Notes: generated by a model not told the origin, from the letters alone. Shown: positions 30,447 to 38,538, counted from the stretch's first letter. The stretch is 64,000 bases of DNA from Yersinia kristensenii (GCF_900460525.1 NZ_UHIY01000001.1:2542001-2606000), one strand, 5' to 3'. Made by a program: numbers and translations.

Positions 30447-31307
30447 TTACCGATGCAAACGAATGACACCTTCCTGCACGGTCGAGGCGACCAATACCCC
30501 TTCGCGGTTATAGATTTGCCCGCGAACAAAACCACGGGATCCAGAGGCTGAAGTGCTTTCTACTGCATATAGCAGCCAATCATCAAGACGGAATGGGCGG
30601 TGGAACCACATGGAATGATCAATGGTGGCAATTTGCACGCCCGGTTCAAGGAAGCCAATGCCATGAGGCTGTAAAGCCGTCGGCAAGAAATTGAAATCAG
30701 AAGCATAACCCAACAAATACTGGTGAACCCGCAAGTCATCCGGCATTTTGCCATTGGCCCGGAACCACACGTAGCGGTTAGGTTCCGCTTTCGAACCTTG
30801 CAGTGGGTTGTGGAATTTCACCGGGCGCATTTCAATTGGTTGATTGCCAATAAACTTCTCACGCACTTTTTCAGGGATCAGATGGGCAAATTGGCGGGCA
30901 ATCTCGGTTTCCGACATCAATCCCTCCGGCGGTGGAACATCCGGCATGGTATTTTGGTGTTCAAAACCATTTTCCTGACTCTGGAACGACGCCGTCATAT
31001 AGAAGATAGGTTTACCATTCTGAATTGCACTGACCCGACGGGCGCTGAAACTATTGCCATCACGTAATGTTTCTACGTCATAAATAATGGGTTTGCTGCT
31101 ATCCCCTGGGCGTAAAAAATAGCTGTGAAATGAATGAACGAGCCGATCAGTAGGGACGGTTTGCTTTGCCGCATAAATAGCCTGACCGACAACTTGTCCA
31201 CCAAATACTTGGCGCAAGCCCAGATCTTCACTTTGGCCCCGGAAGATCCCTTCTTCAATTTTCTCCAAATCGAGCAGATCGAGCAGTTTGTTTAGTGCCT
31301 GGCTCAT
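30447..31307 (-). CDS. tesB: Acyl-CoA thioesterase II
   Basis: A 286-residue double hot-dog thioesterase that hydrolyses a broad range of acyl-CoAs. [16 protein letters not shown] and the C-terminal [12 protein letters not shown], with the conserved Asp, mark the family. The frame extends to 31334, but the ATG at 31307 ([20 protein letters not shown]) matches the E. coli start. It is convergent with amtB. Confidence 0.97.
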   Translation of the reverse strand: MSQALNKLLDLLDLEKIEEGIFRGQSEDLGLRQVFGGQVVGQAIYAAKQTVPTDRLVHSFHSYFLRPGDSSKPIIYDVETLRDGNSFSARRVSAIQNGKPIFYMTASFQSQENGFEHQNTMPDVPPPEGLMSETEIARQFAHLIPEKVREKFIGNQPIEMRPVKFHNPLQGSKAEPNRYVWFRANGKMPDDLRVHQYLLGYASDFNFLPTALQPHGIGFLEPGVQIATIDHSMWFHRPFRLDDWLLYAVESTSASGSRGFVRGQIYNREGVLVASTVQEGVIRLHR

Positions 31308-31465
31308 GTTGTAGTCCCTGATGATTGAGTTCATGCACAGTGTGCGGAATCCATTGGGCAGTCGTCAATATATTGCTGTGAAACAGCTGTACGATTGAAG
31401 ATAGCTGGATAAGGAATAGTCTGATAAATGGCTCAATTGGGAGAGAACCGGCAGGGAGTAGAGGA

Positions 31466-31477
31466 TTGTGCTATAAT
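31466..31477 (+). promoter_or_regulatory. Extended -10 promoter for ybaY
   Basis: TGCTATAAT (31469-31477) is an extended -10 element with a perfect hexamer, 87 bases before the ybaY ATG. No good -35 is seen. A small GTGGTTGAAGCCAC hairpin lies downstream in the leader. Confidence 0.5.
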
Positions 31478-31564
31478 TAGCTTGCTAGGTGGTTGAAGCC
31501 ACTTATTAAACGCCAACTTTTATGTGAATAGCTGGCATCTTAATAATAAGAAGGAGTGCGACCT

Positions 31565-32089
31565 ATGAAACCTTGGCAATCAAAAAAATTCTGGCAGGCA
31601 GTGGGTGGGGCAGCATTGGTAGTCAGTTTAGCAGGGTGCGCCCACAAAGGGGCTGATGTTCCCGTTCCGGCACCCGCAGGAGCTACTGCGGCACCTATTG
31701 CTCAACCTGCCGTACAGGGGACAGTGAATATCCGCGAGCGTATTGCTTTGCCACCTGATGCCATCGTTACGGTGACGCTGTCGGATGCTTCACTGGCTGA
31801 TGCGCCTACTCGGGTTATTGCTCAGAAAGCGGTTCGTACCGAGGGTAAACAGGCCCCGTTTAATTTTGCTTTACCGTTTAACCCAGCAGAAATCCAGCCA
31901 AATGCTCGTATTATAGTCAGTGCGGCTATTACCCGTAATGGTCAGCTGCTGTTTATCACAGATACCATTCAAGAAGTGATTAATAACGGTACCGGTACTC
32001 AAGCTAATCTGCTGCTGGTTCCAGTGACCTCTGTTGCAATTGAAACTGCACCTACAGCGACAACGACTGGTACTGGGACGATACAGTAA
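31565..32089 (+). CDS. ybaY: YbaY-family lipoprotein
   Basis: A 174-residue lipoprotein whose signal ends in LAGC (Cys about residue 25), followed by a Pro/Ala linker and one YbaY/YscW-type beta domain (VQGTVNIRERIALPPDAIVTVTL is its start, given in two parts: VQGTVNIRERIALPP and DAIVTVTL). In type III secretion the related YscW acts as a pilotin; here no such role is indicated. The C terminus is a low-complexity Thr/Gly stretch. AAGGAG lies before a GTG at 31556, but the ATG at 31565 gives the normal start. Confidence 0.9.
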   Translation: MKPWQSKKFWQAVGGAALVVSLAGCAHKGADVPVPAPAGATAAPIAQPAVQGTVNIRERIALPPDAIVTVTLSDASLADAPTRVIAQKAVRTEGKQAPFNFALPFNPAEIQPNARIIVSAAITRNGQLLFITDTIQEVINNGTGTQANLLLVPVTSVAIETAPTATTTGTGTIQ

Positions 32090-32132
32090 TTTTAAGTCGC
32101 TTTTATGCGCCGCAGAGCATTGAACTGTGGCG

Positions 32133-32528
32133 CTAAAGCTCACTGTAGCGCCAGCGATATTGCTGTAAATCAATGCGTCCTGCGGGACTTATTTCAATAC
32201 CTTCAGCCAACAATGCATTTTTCTGCCGGAGATAATCTTCTCCAACTAACGATATTTCCCCGTGACGATTAATCACTCGATACCAAGGTAATGTAGAGCC
32301 TTCCGGTAAGCGTTTCAGAACACCGCCAACTTGCCGCGCGGCTCTGGGTGAGCCTATCAGCCGGGCAATATCGCCATACGTGGTGACTTGTCCAAATGGA
32401 ATCGCCGCCACAACGTGAAATACTCGCTGACGGAAGCTGTCGACTATGGGTAGGTGGTTATGTTCTGTTGGGTTATTTAGCATTTCAGCATTATCCGGGT
32501 TTGATCGCTCTGTTCTTGGTGATGTCAC
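32133..32528 (-). CDS. ybaZ: Alkyltransferase-like protein (ATL)
   Basis: A 131-residue protein of the O6-alkylguanine transferase family in which the acceptor Cys of PCHRV is replaced by Trp (LPWYRVINRHG). It therefore binds O6-alkylguanine lesions without repairing them and flags them for nucleotide excision repair, as shown for ATL proteins. The helix SPRAARQVGGVLKRLP is intact. The GTG at 32528 is chosen because AGAGGA lies six bases upstream. It is about 28 residues longer at the N terminus than the E. coli form; an internal ATG at 32483 is the alternative. Confidence 0.93.
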   Translation of the reverse strand: MTSPRTERSNPDNAEMLNNPTEHNHLPIVDSFRQRVFHVVAAIPFGQVTTYGDIARLIGSPRAARQVGGVLKRLPEGSTLPWYRVINRHGEISLVGEDYLRQKNALLAEGIEISPAGRIDLQQYRWRYSEL

Positions 32529-32663
32529 TGCGTCCTCTTTTTTATTCGTTATCTGTTAACAAATAGTGTGGTGCTATAGAGAAAATGAGAGTGATATAAA
32601 TAGAATGAGGCTCACCCTACGGGCTAGCATAAATGCTGTTCAAATCGGTTCCCGATCGATTTG

Positions 32664-32708
32664 TATCTCCCTTGTCGCTTTCCTGCAACTCAAATTATTT
32701 AGGATATA
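32664..32708 (-). repeat. Half ERIC remnant
   Basis: Forty-five bases match only the left arm of the ERIC repeats in this window, in reverse orientation (TATCTCCCTTG through TTTCCTGCAACTC to TTTAGGATATA). The right arm is missing. It lies just upstream of the ffs promoter. Confidence 0.75.
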
Positions 32709-32760
32709 GGATTAATTAAGAGCCGAGTGGGTAAGAAACCACCAGTTAGCGCGTGTTGTC

Positions 32761-32789
32761 TTGCTATTTCGAGGTCCATAGTCGATAAT
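32761..32789 (+). promoter_or_regulatory. Sigma-70 promoter of ffs
   Basis: TTGCTA (32761-32766), a 17-base spacer and GATAAT (32784-32789), then a GC-rich GCCC discriminator typical of stable-RNA promoters. The transcript would carry a leader of about 30 bases, to be removed in maturation. Confidence 0.65.
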
Positions 32790-32828
32790 GCCCACCGCTC
32801 CAGAGTACAAGGAGCCGTTAACGTCAAT

Positions 32829-32942
32829 GGAGGTCCTGTTGGTTCTCCCGCAACACTAACTTGTGAACTCGGTCAGATCCGGAAGGAAGCAGCCGTAGCA
32901 GGCGAGGTGTGTGCCGGGATGTAGCTGGCAGGGCCTCCACCA
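32829..32942 (+). ncRNA. ffs: 4.5S RNA (SRP RNA)
   Basis: About 114 bases that fold into one long hairpin: GGAGGTCC at the 5' end pairs with the GGCCTCC near the 3' end. The universally conserved tip is present as CAGATCCGGAAGGAAGCAG, including the GGAA tetraloop and the A-rich asymmetric loop bound by the Ffh M domain. It also has the GTGCCGGGATGTAGCTGGCAG segment (given as GTGCCGGGATG / TAGCTGGCAG). It forms the signal recognition particle with Ffh. A CACCAA/TTTTGGTG hairpin right after may be the terminator. Confidence 0.96.
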
Positions 32943-33449
32943 ATTTTGGTGAATCCACACAGTATCAAAATTGATTGGCTTATCGACACTCTTAGCCAGT
33001 AGTTATCAATCACCGTAGTTATCAATCAATAGTTATCAACTCGTCGTTATCAGCGATAAATCTTCTTGTCCCTCCAATGTCCGTAGTACTGATCGCCCAT
33101 TTATTGAGAATTAATACAAGAATCTTCTTATTTGTTTGCAAGTTGGATTTTTAATTTATGTTTTAGATTTAACCAATAATTAAGAATATTTCTAAATTAT
33201 TAGCGATTAGGTGGATTTAATAAATTAAATAGTACAACAATACAGCATCACTTCAATGTTCTGATAAACCTCATCACTTCATCTAAACACGCTTCATTTA
33301 AACGCATATGCGCAATAACGCGGGATTAAAGTTAACCTTCAATACCTGGGTGTTTTATCTCAAATTAAACAGTTACAACCTGCTGGCTGCATTGAAGCCG
33401 ATAACGATTATCGGCTCAACGTTGTGTGTCTTAACCAGCGTTAAGCAAA
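32943..33449. other. ffs-ymoA intergenic region with TAGTTATCA tandem repeats
   Basis: This 507-base AT-rich stretch has no supported gene. At about 32999-33056 the core (T/A)(A/C)GTTATCA occurs four times at roughly 14-16-base spacing, the first three followed by A(A/C)T-rich linkers. At 33396-33416 the perfect hairpin AGCCGATAA-CGA-TTATCGGCT lies downstream of the ymoA stop on the minus strand. An open frame at 33308-33508 runs antisense into ymoA and has no ribosome-binding site. Confidence 0.6.
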
Positions 33450-33653
33450 CTATTTCACATGTTGCCAAACAGTGGGTGGAATTTTATCATAAAGTTTATT
33501 CATTGTGAGCTCAGCTAAACGGTGGTCTGCAGCTGAGTAAAACAATTCCAGCTCATCATCTGAAAGTTCGTATTTATTCTTTTCAATTACACGTTCTAAT
33601 GTATCAATAGTTGTACATTTTCTTAAACGCATCAGGTAGTCAGTTTTTGTCAT
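33450..33653 (-). CDS. ymoA: Hha-family modulator YmoA
   Basis: The 67-residue Yersinia modulator, recognised over its full length (begins [19 protein letters not shown], ends PPTVWQHVK). YmoA has no DNA-binding domain; it joins H-NS and represses virulence genes at low temperature, including the type III secretion activator and invasin circuits. In Yersinia it is degraded by ClpXP and Lon, all encoded in this window. It lies 46 bases after ymoB on the same strand, the usual hha-tomB pair order. Confidence 0.98.
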   Translation of the reverse strand: MTKTDYLMRLRKCTTIDTLERVIEKNKYELSDDELELFYSAADHRLAELTMNKLYDKIPPTVWQHVK

Positions 33654-33699
33654 GGTGAATTTTCTTCTCGATATAAAAATAATATAGTGGAACTATCCT

Positions 33700-34068
33700 T
33701 TAAGTTTTCATCAGGGTACAGATGTATTCCCCTGAGAAAAGTCTGAATAAACGCTCTTTGGTTTTTTGCCAGCGACGCAATTCAGGATCATTGATCCCAT
33801 AACTACTAAACAGAGTATATGTATCGTCTAAATATTCTTCCACTAACTCTGAAAGGTCGCCGCCATCTGGGTATTTTATTTTAAAACTCATCACAAATGA
33901 AGCTATATGCTCGATCAAATCATTCAGTTGCAGATTTACGGCAGAAGTTGGGTCATTTACCCAGCCATGGTGGCTATCACCAAGGGTGGCAATGCCTTCA
34001 TCATACAAACTCTCACATAAGAACTTCAATTGGGCAATGTCATGCCGTTTCGGTGAGTACTCATCCAT
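33700..34068 (-). CDS. ymoB: YmoB/TomB, partner of YmoA
   Basis: A 122-residue acidic protein of the TomB (YbaJ) family (MDEYSPKRHDIAQLKFLC, HGWVNDPTSAVNLQLNDLIEH in two adjoining parts: HGWVNDPTSA and VNLQLNDLIEH). TomB counteracts Hha through an oxygen-sensitive Cys; one Cys (in LKFLCESL) and another near the C terminus (EYICTLMKT) are present. It is transcribed before ymoA, most likely as one unit. The name tomB is equally used. Confidence 0.94.
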   Translation of the reverse strand: MDEYSPKRHDIAQLKFLCESLYDEGIATLGDSHHGWVNDPTSAVNLQLNDLIEHIASFVMSFKIKYPDGGDLSELVEEYLDDTYTLFSSYGINDPELRRWQKTKERLFRLFSGEYICTLMKT

Positions 34069-34226
34069 ATCATCCCCTCCGTAAACTCTTAATTCGGTGT
34101 TGATAACACAATGTGAGTAGATCGGTAATCATATAAATGCAGAAGCTTATCGGTAAAGTAAATAAACTTTTCTTGCTATAAATATAAATCATTTCTCCGC
34201 TCACCGCGCAACTTTATTACTTAATC

Positions 34227-34595
34227 TTACAATTCGTCAGCGGTTGAAGGTCTGTCATTGTTAATTATATCAAAGGTGATTTTTTCTGGATGTACAATAA
34301 ATGTTACAGTATTTGTTAGGGACTCTTCAGCATTGATATCTAAGCAAGGGTTAAAAATATACCACTGATAAGAGTAAGTCATTGAATAACAGTTATCTTT
34401 CAGTGCGGTAATATCAAGAATATCTAATGAGCCAGGAGTGTACTGGGCATTCTCCGAATAATACATTAACCCCGAAACCAAGCTTTCTTCAATTTCACCG
34501 ATGTTACTTTTGATAAAATTCTTCAGTAATGAAATCGGGTAACACCCTGAGAAGAAGTCCCCAGCTATTACATTGTTCATTAATTGTCCGCTCAT
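34227..34595 (-). CDS. Uncharacterised 122-residue protein next to ymoBA
   Basis: I do not recognise this protein. It has 122 residues (117 if the second ATG at 34580 is used), no signal peptide and no obvious membrane helix. The middle is rich in Tyr and Cys (MTYSYQWYIFNPCLD) and the end is acidic (NNDRPSTADEL). Codon use is AT-rich, like ymoA and ymoB. It reads in the same direction as ymoB, 158 bases upstream of it. Neither start has a strong ribosome-binding site, so translation is likely but not certain. It has no counterpart at this position in E. coli. Confidence 0.6.
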   Translation of the reverse strand: MSGQLMNNVIAGDFFSGCYPISLLKNFIKSNIGEIEESLVSGLMYYSENAQYTPGSLDILDITALKDNCYSMTYSYQWYIFNPCLDINAEESLTNTVTFIVHPEKITFDIINNDRPSTADEL

Positions 34596-35160
34596 GGTGA
34601 CAAGGTTAATTCATTAACACATTGCCATTGTTACAAAAAATGCGATGGCATATGTTTTCAGTAACTACTTGCATGATTTGAATGAAAAATTTCTAATTTA
34701 ATGAGATTTATCCACTCAACCGTTTAGTTAACATAAAGCGAGATTATTCAGGTCGGGCTCAATAACACTGTTCGACAATAAAATAACAAAACTTAAATAG
34801 AAATTTGCATATTTGAGGTTATTACTCACGATTAGCTCAATCTACTTCTATTAATTTAGAATGCTATGCAGGTTTTATCAAGAGGAGGGACTCCCGTAAG
34901 GCCGGTTTTTTATTGTGTAAATTATCATTTTGCGAGCGTTAACGAAGAGTTCTGCTGTCAGAGTATCAAAATCATGCCCATTCTCACCAGTGAGGCATTA
35001 GTAAAAATACTTTAATGTGCTGTAACTAAGTATGTTCGCACGGCTTGTTTTATCCGCAGCCCCGGATTTTTATCCACTTCTGTTGGCGCTGTATCAATAT
35101 CCCGTCATGGATTGTTACCTTTGAAGTGCCTGTGGCAGAGATGCGCACTTGAATTTAATC
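34596..35160. other. AT-rich gap before the zinc operon
   Basis: No credible gene in about 565 bases. It marks the boundary between the conserved ymoAB block and the accessory block. A GGAGGGACTCC element followed by a T-run at about 34882-34914 could end a small transcript but has no good stem, so I do not call an RNA. Confidence 0.5.
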
Positions 35161-35168
35161 AATCAATG

Positions 35169-35189
35169 TGATGTTATATTGTATCATTT
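35169..35189 (+). promoter_or_regulatory. Zur-box-like palindrome before the metal ABC operon
   Basis: ATGTTATATTGTATCAT (35171-35187) is an imperfect palindrome, 12 of 16 paired positions symmetric, that resembles the enterobacterial Zur box core TGTTATA-N-TATAACA. It overlaps the only plausible -10 region of the operon, as a repressor site would. A better copy lies at 38404-38425. Confidence 0.65.
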
Positions 35190-35210
35190 AATCACTTATT
35201 CTTCTCTGAC

Positions 35211-35351
35211 ATGAATAAATTCTCTGCTCGGTTTACTCCGCTACCACATTGGACGTTGTTTTCACTTTCTTCCTTACAGCGCATTGCCGGTGTTGCCTTA
35301 CTTTGTGTGTTGCTGTGGTGTGCCATTTATTGGGCGAATGTATTGCCATGA
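35211..35351 (+). CDS. 46-residue membrane micro-protein, first cistron of the metal ABC operon
   Basis: An ATG at 35211 opens 46 codons: a polar head of about 20 residues (MNKFSARFTPLPHWTLFSLS), then one hydrophobic helix (IAGVALLCVLLWCAIYWA). The TGA overlaps the ATG of the ATPase gene as ATGA, so translation is coupled. The ribosome-binding site is poor and the ATG is close to the predicted promoter, so the leader may be very short. I do not recognise a family. It could be a small accessory subunit of the importer or simply a coupling leader peptide. Confidence 0.6.
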   Translation: MNKFSARFTPLPHWTLFSLSSLQRIAGVALLCVLLWCAIYWANVLP

Positions 35352-36076
35352 TAAATTTGAGAGATATTGAGATTGGATATGAAAAGCATGCCCTAACACC
35401 ATCAATTAATGGGTGTTTTGCCGCCGGTTCGCTTACCGCGATTATCGGAGCGAATGGGGCAGGTAAATCCACTTTGCTTAAAACTTTGGCGGGCTTACAA
35501 CCGGCTGTCGCGGGGGAAATGACATTTACTGGAGGGAGATCCCCGCAAATGGCCTATCTTCCTCAACAAGCTGAGTTAGATCGGCAGTTTCCTATTGTAG
35601 TTCAAGATGTAGTGGCGATGGGGTGCTGGCCACAGAGTGGATTACTGGGCGGAATTAATCATCAATCACGGCAACGAATCAAACAGGCATTAGGCGCGGT
35701 GGGTATGCAAGATAGGGTTCGCCAGCCGGTTGGTGAGCTTTCGGGTGGACAATTGCAGCGGGTGTTATTTGCTCGCCTTTTAGTACAGCAAGCGCAACTC
35801 ATTTTGCTGGATGAACCTTTCACCGGTATTGATAGCCAAACTGTTGAGCTGTTACTTGAGGTTATTCACCAGCTACATAATGAAGGGAGAACCATAATTG
35901 CTGTCCTGCATGATATGTCGATGGTGGCGGACCATTTTCCTCATGCATTGTGGCTAACATCTCAAGGCTATTGGTGGCAATCCTCTGATCAGGTTTTAGC
36001 CCAGTGGCATCATTCCCAGGGTTCATCTTGTTCATTTCCCGCACCGCCCAACTCTTTAAGGGCAATTAATTCATGA
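35348..36076 (+). CDS. Metal (probably zinc) ABC transporter, ATP-binding protein
   Basis: A 242-residue ABC ATPase of the metal importer type (ZnuC/MntB-like). Walker A is GANGAGKST, the Q-loop region is YLPQQAELDRQFP, the signature is LSGGQLQR and Walker B is LILLDEPFTGID. The frame is open from 35249, but the ATG at 35348 (MINLRDIEIGYEKH) fits the family and overlaps the stop of the upstream 46-codon gene. It overlaps the permease gene by ATGA. The zinc assignment rests on context (Zur boxes and L31/L36 paralogues) and could also be manganese or iron. Confidence 0.88.
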   Translation: MINLRDIEIGYEKHALTPSINGCFAAGSLTAIIGANGAGKSTLLKTLAGLQPAVAGEMTFTGGRSPQMAYLPQQAELDRQFPIVVQDVVAMGCWPQSGLLGGINHQSRQRIKQALGAVGMQDRVRQPVGELSGGQLQRVLFARLLVQQAQLILLDEPFTGIDSQTVELLLEVIHQLHNEGRTIIAVLHDMSMVADHFPHALWLTSQGYWWQSSDQVLAQWHHSQGSSCSFPAPPNSLRAINS

Positions 36077-36930
36077 TATTGCTTCATTTATTTATTGATC
36101 CTTTTCTAGATTTTGGCTTTATGCGCCGGGCATTGGTCGCGTGTTTAGCTCTGTCACTCAGTTCTGCGCCGCTCGGGGTGTTCTTATTATTACGACGAAT
36201 GAGTTTAGTCGGTGATGCTCTGTCGCACGCAGTATTACCAGGGGCAGCTATCGGATACCTGATTTCGGGTATGTCGCTGGTGGCCATGGGGGTCGGGGGG
36301 TTTATTGCCGGGTTGGCGGTTGCCATGATGTCGGGATGGGTGAGCCGCCGAACACTGTTAAAAGAAGATGCCAGTTTTGCGGGTTTCTACCTGGGGTCTT
36401 TGGCTTTAGGGGTCACGCTAGTCTCTCTGCGGGGTTCCAGTATGGATCTGCTCCATGTGTTGTTCGGTTCTATTCTGGCTGTTGATGCCAACGCTATGAC
36501 CATGGTTGGGGTAATCACCACTTTCTCCATGTTGGCTTTAGCGGCCATTTATCGCGCGTTGGTAGTGGAGTCATTTGATCCTGTTTTCCTGCGGGTCAGC
36601 ATGGGGCGTTGGTTGATGGTGGTTCATGCACTGTTTCTGTCATTGGTCGTGCTTAATTTAGTCGCTGGGTTTCAAATTCTGGGCACGCTGATGTCGGTCG
36701 GATTAATGATGCTACCGGCTGCCAGTGCGCGTTTTTGGGCCAAAAACTTACCTCAAACATTGGGCATTGCCATGGTGATTGGCATGATTGCCAGCCTGGT
36801 CGGGCTACTCTGGTCGTATTACGCCTCATTGCCAGCCGGGCCAGCTATTGTCCTGAGTGCCAGCCTAATTTTCTTTTTATCTATTTTATTTGGAACGCGT
36901 GGTGGTGTTTTAGCCACTGCGCGCCGTTGA
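36073..36930 (+). CDS. Metal ABC transporter, permease
   Basis: A 285-residue permease of the ABC-3 family with eight or nine predicted helices. LLRRMSLVGDALSHAVLPGAAIGY, a family hallmark (two parts: LLRRMSLVGDALSHAVLPG and AAIGY), is near residue 40. GFQILGTLMSVGLMMLPAA is near residue 198. Its ATG overlaps the ATPase stop. The binding-protein gene follows after 45 bases with AAAGGAG at its start. Confidence 0.92.
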   Translation: MILLHLFIDPFLDFGFMRRALVACLALSLSSAPLGVFLLLRRMSLVGDALSHAVLPGAAIGYLISGMSLVAMGVGGFIAGLAVAMMSGWVSRRTLLKEDASFAGFYLGSLALGVTLVSLRGSSMDLLHVLFGSILAVDANAMTMVGVITTFSMLALAAIYRALVVESFDPVFLRVSMGRWLMVVHALFLSLVVLNLVAGFQILGTLMSVGLMMLPAASARFWAKNLPQTLGIAMVIGMIASLVGLLWSYYASLPAGPAIVLSASLIFFLSILFGTRGGVLATARR

Positions 36931-36975
36931 GAACTATTTATTATTGAGAACCCCGTGTCATTAAAGGAGAGTTAA

Positions 36976-37854
36976 ATGAAGTATTTACCTATTAGTTTGG
37001 CGGTGGCTGCCCTGCTGTCAAGCCCACTGGCAATGGCAAAAACGGTTGAAGCTGTCGCCAGTTTTTCTATTTTAGGCGACATCGTTAAGCAGGTCGGGGG
37101 TGAGCATGTCAATGTGGTGACCTTAGTTGGCCCAAATGGTGACCCCCATGGTTTTGAACCCACGCCGAAAAATAGTAAACAATTGTCCAAAGCTGATGTG
37201 GTGTTTGTCAGTGGGTTGGGGTTGGAGGGCTGGTTAGAACGCCTGATCACGGCCTCTGGCTATAAAGGGCAAGTTGCCATCGCGTCAACCGGCGTCGATA
37301 CCCGCAAGATGGATGAAGAAGGTAAAATGGTGACTGATCCCCATGCATGGAACAGTATGGCGAATGGTATTAAATATGCTAACAACGTAATGAATGCATT
37401 GATTGTCGCTGATCCCGAAGATGCCGATTATTTCCGTAAGCGCGGGGGGGAATACATTCAACAGTTGGAGAAATTGGACGCTTATGCCAAAGCGCAATTT
37501 GCCGCGATCCCCATTGGGCAGCGCAAAGTTCTAACCAGCCATGACGCATTTGGTTATTTTAGCCAGGAATATGGGGTTAAGTTCTTATCACCTGTTGGTT
37601 TCTCTACTGAGTCTGAAGCCAGTGCCAGTGGAGTTGCTGCGCTGATTAACCAAATTAAAAAAGAGAAAATAAAAACCTATTTTATTGAAAACCAAACTGA
37701 TCCGCGGTTGGTAAAACAGATTGCTGGAGCCAGTGGTGCGCAAGCGGGCGGAGAACTTTATCCGGAGGCATTATCTGTAGCCGATGGGCCAGCGGCGACT
37801 TACGCGGAAGCTTTTAAACACAATGTGGACACCATGGTGGATAGCATGAAGTAG
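36976..37854 (+). CDS. Metal ABC transporter, periplasmic binding protein
   Basis: A 292-residue cluster A-I (ZnuA/TroA type) binding protein with a signal peptide cut after AMA (about residue 21). Three His ligands, His58 (GDPHGFEP), His123 (TDPHAW) and His189 (TSHDAFGY), match the zinc-type set, with an acidic residue expected late in the chain. The His-rich loop of typical ZnuA is absent; only a short Asp/Glu-rich turn lies between the first two His. This gives a second zinc-type importer besides any ZnuABC elsewhere. A strong terminator follows. Confidence 0.9.
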   Translation: MKYLPISLAVAALLSSPLAMAKTVEAVASFSILGDIVKQVGGEHVNVVTLVGPNGDPHGFEPTPKNSKQLSKADVVFVSGLGLEGWLERLITASGYKGQVAIASTGVDTRKMDEEGKMVTDPHAWNSMANGIKYANNVMNALIVADPEDADYFRKRGGEYIQQLEKLDAYAKAQFAAIPIGQRKVLTSHDAFGYFSQEYGVKFLSPVGFSTESEASASGVAALINQIKKEKIKTYFIENQTDPRLVKQIAGASGAQAGGELYPEALSVADGPAATYAEAFKHNVDTMVDSMK

Positions 37855-37920
37855 TAAAATGACTCAGCCTCGGAGGGAACTCTGGGGCTTATTTCTCACG
37901 CCTTTGATGACAATAAAGAA

Positions 37921-37950
37921 AAGCCCCGTTGGGCAGCAACGGGGCTTTTT
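37921..37950. terminator. Bidirectional terminator between the metal operon and L36
   Basis: AAGCCCCGTTG-GGCAG-CAACGGGGCTT with T-run right and A-run left, placed between the convergent transcripts. Confidence 0.92.
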
Positions 37951-37973
37951 ATAGGTAGATAACATACTTAATA

Positions 37974-38117
37974 TCACCGCTTCTTATGGGTTCCTCCTTG
38001 AACCGCTTTAAAACGCGGATTACTTTTGCAAATAACATACACCCGACCGCGGCGACGGACGATTTTGCAATCGGGATGGCGGTTCTTTGCAGACCGTAAT
38101 GAGCTTAACACTTGCAT
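37974..38117 (-). CDS. ykgO: Ribosomal protein L36, zinc-free paralogue
   Basis: A 47-residue L36 of the C- type, very close to E. coli YkgO ([20 protein letters not shown], then [19 protein letters not shown]). The zinc ribbon of the housekeeping L36 is incomplete: only two Cys remain. Such paralogues replace the zinc-binding form under zinc starvation and release zinc. It lies 15 bases after the L31 paralogue and shares its Zur-controlled transcript. Confidence 0.94.
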
Positions 38118-38132
38118 AATTAACTCTCAGAA

Positions 38133-38393
38133 TTAGCTGGCTTTTTGGGTTAGGAAGCTGCCGAATCGCTTATGGAAGCGTGCAGTACTGCCTTCTTTTG
38201 AAAACTCTTTTTGTTTACCGGTGTAATACGGATGCGAGGCCGAAGAGATATCCAATGTGACATAAGGATAGGTCTGTCCATCGCGTTCAATGGTTCGCGA
38301 TGTCGCGATAGTTGATCCGACGGTGAAATAAGTGTCTGCACTGGTATCGTGAAAAACCACAGTCCGATAGTTAGGGTGGATGCCAAGTTTCAT
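38133..38393 (-). CDS. ykgM: Ribosomal protein L31 type B, zinc-free paralogue
   Basis: An 86-residue type B L31 ([20 protein letters not shown]), lacking the CxxC zinc motif of the housekeeping L31. Under zinc limitation it displaces the zinc form from ribosomes; this family is a classic Zur target. Its promoter carries a near-perfect Zur box ten bases upstream of the ATG. L36 (ykgO) follows in the same operon. The symbol rpmE2 is also used. Confidence 0.96.
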   Translation of the reverse strand: MKLGIHPNYRTVVFHDTSADTYFTVGSTIATSRTIERDGQTYPYVTLDISSASHPYYTGKQKEFSKEGSTARFHKRFGSFLTQKAS

Positions 38394-38403
38394 GAGAACT
38401 CCA

Positions 38404-38425
38404 TTGTTATGTTATATCATAACAA
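38404..38425 (-). promoter_or_regulatory. Zur box of the L31/L36 operon
   Basis: The 22 bases from 38404 to 38425 (TTGTTATG-TTATAT-CATAACAA) form a palindrome with only one asymmetric pair and match the enterobacterial Zur box. It lies 11 bases before the L31 start codon, where bound Zur would block initiation. Confidence 0.85.
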
Positions 38426-38477
38426 ATATTATGCTCCATTCATTTTTCAGTTTCAAGTCCGAGTTTCAAATATGAAT

Positions 38478-38513
38478 AAAAAAGCCCGCAAACCGAAGCT
38501 TGCAGGCTTTTTA
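38478..38513. terminator. Terminator after yhfT
   Basis: AAAAAGCCCGCAA / TTGCAGGCTTTTT stem (one bulge) lies 26 bases past the yhfT stop on the minus strand. It is flanked by A and T runs. Confidence 0.75.
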
Positions 38514-38538
38514 AAGTGTGTGACGCGCTTGCTGGCGC

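Noticed and set aside
32133..32528. YbaZ as an active O6-alkylguanine DNA alkyltransferase
   Set aside because: The acceptor Cys of PCHRV is Trp here (PWYRV), so transfer is impossible; it is an ATL protein.
33308..33508. 66-codon plus-strand frame entering ymoA
   Set aside because: It overlaps the certain ymoA gene in antisense, has no ribosome-binding site and crosses a hairpin.
34861..34920. Possible small RNA or riboswitch ahead of the metal operon (GGAGGGACTCC, then a T-run)
   Set aside because: The stem is only four pairs and no conserved riboswitch core, such as the yybP-ykoY manganese motif, can be found. It is also 290 bases before the first cistron.
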